Origin: Candidatus Poribacteria bacterium
GTDB lineage: Bacteria > Poribacteria > WGA-4E > PCPOR2b
Assembly (NCBI GenBank): GCA_027296925.1
Contig: JAPUIP010000195.1
Span: forward strand, 1-9,215
Direction of reading: 5' to 3'
Length of the DNA: 9,215 nt
Shown one piece after another: positions 6,061 through 9,215 of this stretch (position 1 is the first letter of the stretch; every line of letters starts with the position of its first letter). A model generated the notes under the pieces. That model did not search any database, had not been told where the DNA came from, and saw nothing but the letters and a program-made list of their open reading frames with translations. Both the position numbers and the translations under genes were made by a program.

Positions 6061-7809
6061 TTAATAGAACCAGGATTTCATCGAGATCGTTGTTGCGCCA
6101 AAGGCACTTTGCGTTGCGTTCGATATAGCCTGGTTGCTATAAAGAACGCTGCCATTTCCGTTACCGATACAGTTTCCTGATGAAGGTGTAGGCGTTAGCA
6201 CATATACCATACCGATAATGTTATTGTGAATGTGCACAATATCATCGGCAATGATTAACCCGGTGAAGGTGCCGCCGTTCAAGTTCTTCATGACAGTATT
6301 TGTCGTGCTGTTATGGACGATTAAAATTCCTTCACTGTCGCCGAACTCAATCGATTGCCAGATTGAGGGGGAAGGTGTACTGCCACCTCCGCCACCTCCG
6401 CCGCCCTTCTTCTTCTTCTTGTCGTCCTTGACGTGATGATATGTCGCAAGTTCGTACACTAGCTCACCGGTCGTGACATCGTACATCCGAACCGAAAAAG
6501 CGTCATCCCTGTCAACAATGTCTCCCTGCACGGTTCCCGGGTCTGAATCTCGAAGATCTTCCAGAGATGCAAAATCAACCCGTAATGCAGTCATAAGACT
6601 CGGGTGGAAGGTGATCTCAAATCCGGACTGGGTGACGCCTGTGTAAGTGCTGCCTCCCACAGTAAACGTATATGCCCCTGAGCCGTTATGTGCGTTGTAA
6701 AATTCGAGGCGCAGGTTATTCGGGTAGGTCGGGCCAATCACATCATTGAAGAGCAACTTGGGATCATTCATAATATCGATGTACGTCACATTAAACTTGT
6801 CGTCAAACTCATGCTCATGATACAGTTCACTGGTTGTCGGGCTATCAAAAACATCTACATCAAAGTGCCCGCCTATCAGTCCGAAATCCCCTTCGTAAGC
6901 CGGGAGTTCAACATACGTAACACCTGAAAGCGGAAAGGTCAGATTGGCCGGGTCATTTACATACTGGCTGCCATTTTCCCCGCTCTGCGCGATTGCCATC
7001 AAAGTGCCGGGGGCAAGCCCTAATACGTTGTCCGGAGGCTCCGGGTCCGGAAAACCGCCTTCCGCCGACCAATCCGCCGCTTCCTCAATGACTGCGGGGT
7101 CCGCGGGTTTGCTCGGCGCATAATCGGTTCCACCGACTGTTCCACCGACTTGAGAATTACCGGACTGGACGCAGGTAATCAACGTGCTGATACCAAGTGT
7201 GCCGCTGCCAGGGATCAAGTTGCCGACCATATCATGGTCGCGTCCATCGACCGTGAGAGTTCCCAATGTATCAACCGGCCCTGCCGCCACAATCGTAGCG
7301 CGCATAGATACTCCGCCGCCAGCCGGTGCAACCACTTCCATATAGGCCTGGAGTGTTTTTGTCACCCCCTGGGCGGGTATGCTTCCGGTTGAGGTTACCA
7401 GGACAATATCGTCGGCATCGACATAACTATTGCCATCCCCATCATCATTGTCCGCAAGCACAACACTATAATTTCCATCTCCTAGACTCACATTCGTACC
7501 AAAACTTAAAATGCCATCATCAGCAGTGTCAGGAATCCCATCGGCGCCGACCAGCAGTGCGGTCAGATCTGTTGCGCCATCTTGGAACTCTTTCCAGGTT
7601 CGCATGATACCCGCTTCTGCCAGATAGAGTGCCTGCATCCGATGCAGTGTTCGGTAGGCACCGCGGGAGGCAAATATCAGGCTTTGGGCAATCGCGCCAC
7701 TCAACAGTATCAAAACGAAAGTGGACGCCATCGCATACATAATGATGTTGCCGGCCTGATCATCGGCGAATCGCCGGAACCTTTTCTTTATCATTTTCAA
7801 TCGGGACAT
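6061..7809 (-). CDS. Large PilX_N-type prepilin-like protein with inserted domain (paralog B)
   Basis: A 582-residue minor-pilin-like protein. A basic cytoplasmic start (1-16) and DDQAG precede one transmembrane helix (about 21-47); QALYLAEAGIMR (59-70) is typical of PilX_N. Gly20 could serve as the prepilin peptidase cleavage site, but the usual Glu at mature position 5 is absent. An Asp-rich segment (DNDDGDG, from 120) resembles a calcium loop. Residues 304-482 are an extra domain not found in the neighbouring paralog, ending in five Lys and eight Gly. The C-terminal part (about 483-560), with repeated GILIV/GLIIADD/GMVYV strands, looks like a short beta-helix. Cys213 and Cys547 are conserved in the paralog and could form a disulfide. 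The start is supported by AAGGGGG (7817-7823) at 7-nt spacing. Likely pilus-associated; the exact role is unknown. Confidence 0.82.
   Translation of the reverse strand: MSRLKMIKKRFRRFADDQAGNIIMYAMASTFVLILLSGAIAQSLIFASRGAYRTLHRMQALYLAEAGIMRTWKEFQDGATDLTALLVGADGIPDTADDGILSFGTNVSLGDGNYSVVLADNDDGDGNSYVDADDIVLVTSTGSIPAQGVTKTLQAYMEVVAPAGGGVSMRATIVAAGPVDTLGTLTVDGRDHDMVGNLIPGSGTLGISTLITCVQSGNSQVGGTVGGTDYAPSKPADPAVIEEAADWSAEGGFPDPEPPDNVLGLAPGTLMAIAQSGENGSQYVNDPANLTFPLSGVTYVELPAYEGDFGLIGGHFDVDVFDSPTTSELYHEHEFDDKFNVTYIDIMNDPKLLFNDVIGPTYPNNLRLEFYNAHNGSGAYTFTVGGSTYTGVTQSGFEITFHPSLMTALRVDFASLEDLRDSDPGTVQGDIVDRDDAFSVRMYDVTTGELVYELATYHHVKDDKKKKKGGGGGGGGSTPSPSIWQSIEFGDSEGILIVHNSTTNTVMKNLNGGTFTGLIIADDIVHIHNNIIGMVYVLTPTPSSGNCIGNGNGSVLYSNQAISNATQSAFGATTISMKSWFY
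6382..6420. repeat. Lys5-Gly8 coding repeat tract
   Basis: On the plus strand two copies of GCCACCTCC (6382-6399) and GCCGCC are followed by five CTT units (6406-6420). In the minus-strand gene they encode a run of five lysines and eight glycines. All units are multiples of three bases, so slippage would change linker length without breaking the frame. Confidence 0.85.
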
Positions 7810-7985
7810 TTCTGAACCCCCTTCGGTATAATCCGCTTGATATTAGTCCTTATTTACGGAATCAACGAATCCCTCGGATCTCACGCTAGAAGTCTCTGAG
7901 TGGAAATGGGTAACGCGAACCTTGAAAAGGTTTAAAACCTTTTCAAGGATTGGCTTGCTCTCCAGGCAAATGTGGCAAAGTCGTA
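7810..7985. other. Spacer between the two prepilin paralogs
   Basis: A 176-bp gap carrying a perfect inverted repeat (7920-7948), then about 100 bp with no recognised gene, then the ribosome binding site of the 582-residue gene (7817-7823). AT-rich stretches near 7830-7860 could contain a promoter, but no well-matched -35/-10 pair was identified. Confidence 0.45.
7920..7948. repeat. Perfect 14-bp-arm inverted repeat after the first prepilin gene
   Basis: CCTTGAAAAGGTTT (7920-7933) and AAACCTTTTCAAGG (7935-7948) are perfectly complementary around one base. It lies 37 bp downstream of the stop of the 402-residue gene. In the transcript it would form a long, mostly A/U hairpin, but no U-run follows, so it is either an atypical terminator/mRNA-stabilising stem or a dyad protein-binding site. 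Confidence 0.6.
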
Positions 7986-9194
7986 TCAATTGAACCAGGA
8001 TTTCATCAAGACAACTGGACCAACGGCACCTTGTGTTGCGGTTGATATAGCCTGGGCGCTATAAAGAACGTCGCCTGAACCGTTACCAATGCAGTTCCCC
8101 GCAGACGGGGCTGGCGTTAGGGAAATGACCACGCCGATAATATCGCAGTGAATGTGTACAATATCGTCGGCAATCAGTATCCCCTTAAAGCTGCCCGTGT
8201 TCAGATTTTTGATGATCGCATCTTTCGAGTCGTTATGGACAACGATAACGCCGGAACTGTCGCCGAAATGAATGCTCTGCCAAATTTCTCCGGAAGGAAG
8301 TTCCACATAGGTGACGCCGGCGAGCGGGAAGGTCAGCAAGCTGGGGTCGGTCACATACTGGCTGCCGTTATTGCCACTCTGCGCAATAGATTTTAACGTA
8401 TCTGGCGGCAGCCCCATGAACTGATCCGGCGTATCCGGAAAACCGCCTTCTGCGGTCCAATCCACATTGGTCTCAATAACTAACGGATCTCCGGGTTTGC
8501 TCGGCGCGTAATCAACCGCGACGTCTGTCCCACCCACTTTGGAATTGCCCTTCTGTACACAGGCTTGCATTGTGCTGATGCCGGGCATACCGGTGGCGGG
8601 TATCAGATTACCGTCCATGTCATGGTTACGACCGTCCACCGTGAGATTCCCCAACGTCTTAACTGGCCCTGCCGTGACAATAGCAGCCCGGACGTTTGCC
8701 GGGGCAGCCGCCGGAGTGACTTGCATGTACGCCCGAATAGATCTCGTTGTACCATGGGCGGGTATGCTTCCGGTTGAGATGACCAGGACGACATTATCGA
8801 CATCCGTAAATACATCCAGATCACCATCATCGTTGTCCGCGATCACAACACTGTAATTGCCTTCTCCCAAGTTCACATTCGTACCAAAACTGAGAACGCC
8901 ATCGTCTGCGGTGCCCGCAATCCCATCGGCGCCGATTAGCAGCCCGGTGAGATTTGTCGCACCATCTCTGAACTCCTTCCAGGTCCGCATGATGCCCGCT
9001 TCAGCCAAATAAAGCGCCTGCGTCTGATGCAGTTTTCCGTAGGCATCGCGGGATGAGAATATCATGACTTGGGCAATCGCGCTGCCCAGGATGACCATAA
9101 CCAAAGTCAATGTCATCGCGTAGACAAGCATCGTGCCGGCCTGATCGTTTACCAATCCGCGGAATTTTTTGCGTATCATTTTCAAGCGGAACAT
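7986..9194 (-). CDS. PilX_N-type prepilin-like protein (paralog A)
   Basis: A 402-residue minor-pilin-like protein. The N-terminus MFRLKMIRKKF, the NDQAG motif, one transmembrane helix (about 21-47) and QALYLAEAGIMR (59-70) match the PilX_N pattern; Gly20 is a possible prepilin peptidase site, with no Glu at +5. GADGIAGTADDG (88-99) and an Asp-rich DNDDGDLD (from 120) are surface or calcium-loop-like. The C-terminal 100 residues have beta-helix-like strands (GVIVVH, GILIADD, GVVISL). Cys212 and Cys368 are shared with the neighbour; Cys350 is not. The ATG at 9192-9194 is chosen because AGGAGGG (9203-9209) is 8 nt upstream and the start then aligns with MSRLKMIKKRF of the paralog. A GTG at 9212 overlaps that ribosome binding site. 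By eye about two-thirds identical to paralog B outside the insert. Role inferred: pilus-associated subunit or adhesin-like tip component. Confidence 0.82.
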   Translation of the reverse strand: MFRLKMIRKKFRGLVNDQAGTMLVYAMTLTLVMVILGSAIAQVMIFSSRDAYGKLHQTQALYLAEAGIMRTWKEFRDGATNLTGLLIGADGIAGTADDGVLSFGTNVNLGEGNYSVVIADNDDGDLDVFTDVDNVVLVISTGSIPAHGTTRSIRAYMQVTPAAAPANVRAAIVTAGPVKTLGNLTVDGRNHDMDGNLIPATGMPGISTMQACVQKGNSKVGGTDVAVDYAPSKPGDPLVIETNVDWTAEGGFPDTPDQFMGLPPDTLKSIAQSGNNGSQYVTDPSLLTFPLAGVTYVELPSGEIWQSIHFGDSSGVIVVHNDSKDAIIKNLNTGSFKGILIADDIVHIHCDIIGVVISLTPAPSAGNCIGNGSGDVLYSAQAISTATQGAVGPVVLMKSWFN

Positions 9195-9202
9195 TTTTCC
9201 AA

Positions 9203-9209
9203 CCCTCCT
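9203..9209 (-). promoter_or_regulatory. Ribosome binding site deciding the paralog A start
   Basis: AGGAGGG on the minus strand lies 8 nt before the ATG at 9194. The upstream in-frame GTG (9212) begins just before it and would translate the binding site itself as MRRVGK, so it is unlikely to be the start. Confidence 0.85.
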
Positions 9210-9215
9210 CACTTC

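Noticed and set aside
9195..9212. GTG start at 9212 for the 402-residue prepilin-like protein
   Set aside because: It would translate the AGGAGGG ribosome binding site; the ATG at 9194 has 8-nt spacing and matches the paralog's start.
1..9215. CRISPR array, tRNA/rRNA genes, transposase or phage genes
   Set aside because: No regularly spaced repeats, no cloverleaf-like or rRNA sequence, and no transposase or integrase motifs were seen; the region is a coherent pilus locus.

Overview
This window is a type IV pilus (T4P) assembly locus read entirely from the minus strand, so gene order in transcription runs from the right end to the left. The order is: two tandem PilX-like prepilin paralogs, pilM, a small PilZ-domain gene, minD, pilN, pilO, a pilP-like gene and the 5' part of pilQ, which runs off the left edge. 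The PilQ secretin and the PilM-N-O-P alignment complex point to a diderm (Gram-negative-type) bacterium. The phylum cannot be assigned from sequence alone. The base composition looks near 50% GC, and the intergenic inverted repeats are of a kind seen in several environmental and candidate lineages. The gene order is not the compact pilMNOPQ of Pseudomonas or Neisseria.

Right part (about 5.9-9.2 kb): two large PilX_N-type pseudopilin-like proteins of 402 and 582 residues. They clearly derive from a gene duplication. The second carries an extra domain of about 179 residues, closed by a lysine/polyglycine linker and inserted into otherwise shared sequence. A perfect 14-bp-arm inverted repeat lies between them. 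A 382-bp spacer before pilM holds a nested inverted-repeat element, a set of mutually exclusive hairpins and a short direct repeat.

Centre (about 3.3-5.7 kb): PilM (actin-like ATPase), a PilZ protein with an intact c-di-GMP-binding signature, and a MinD ATPase with a C-terminal membrane-targeting amphipathic helix. The PilZ and MinD genes sit between pilM and pilN, which are normally adjacent and encode direct partners. This suggests that pilus placement or activity is controlled by a MinD-type spatial regulator and by c-di-GMP. It is the most interesting feature of the window.

Left part (1-3.3 kb): PilN with an unusual N-terminal extension before its PilM-binding NLLP motif, PilO, a PilP/GspC-like protein overlapping pilO by 4 bp, a 209-bp spacer with a GC-rich inverted repeat, and the first 403 residues of PilQ (two AMIN-like domains separated by a proline-rich linker, then the start of the secretin N-domain). 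Together PilM/N/O/P would form the inner-membrane alignment complex that connects the cytoplasmic motor side to the PilQ outer-membrane pore, while the PilX-like proteins would be pilus-associated minor subunits. No RNA genes, CRISPR arrays or transposases were found.
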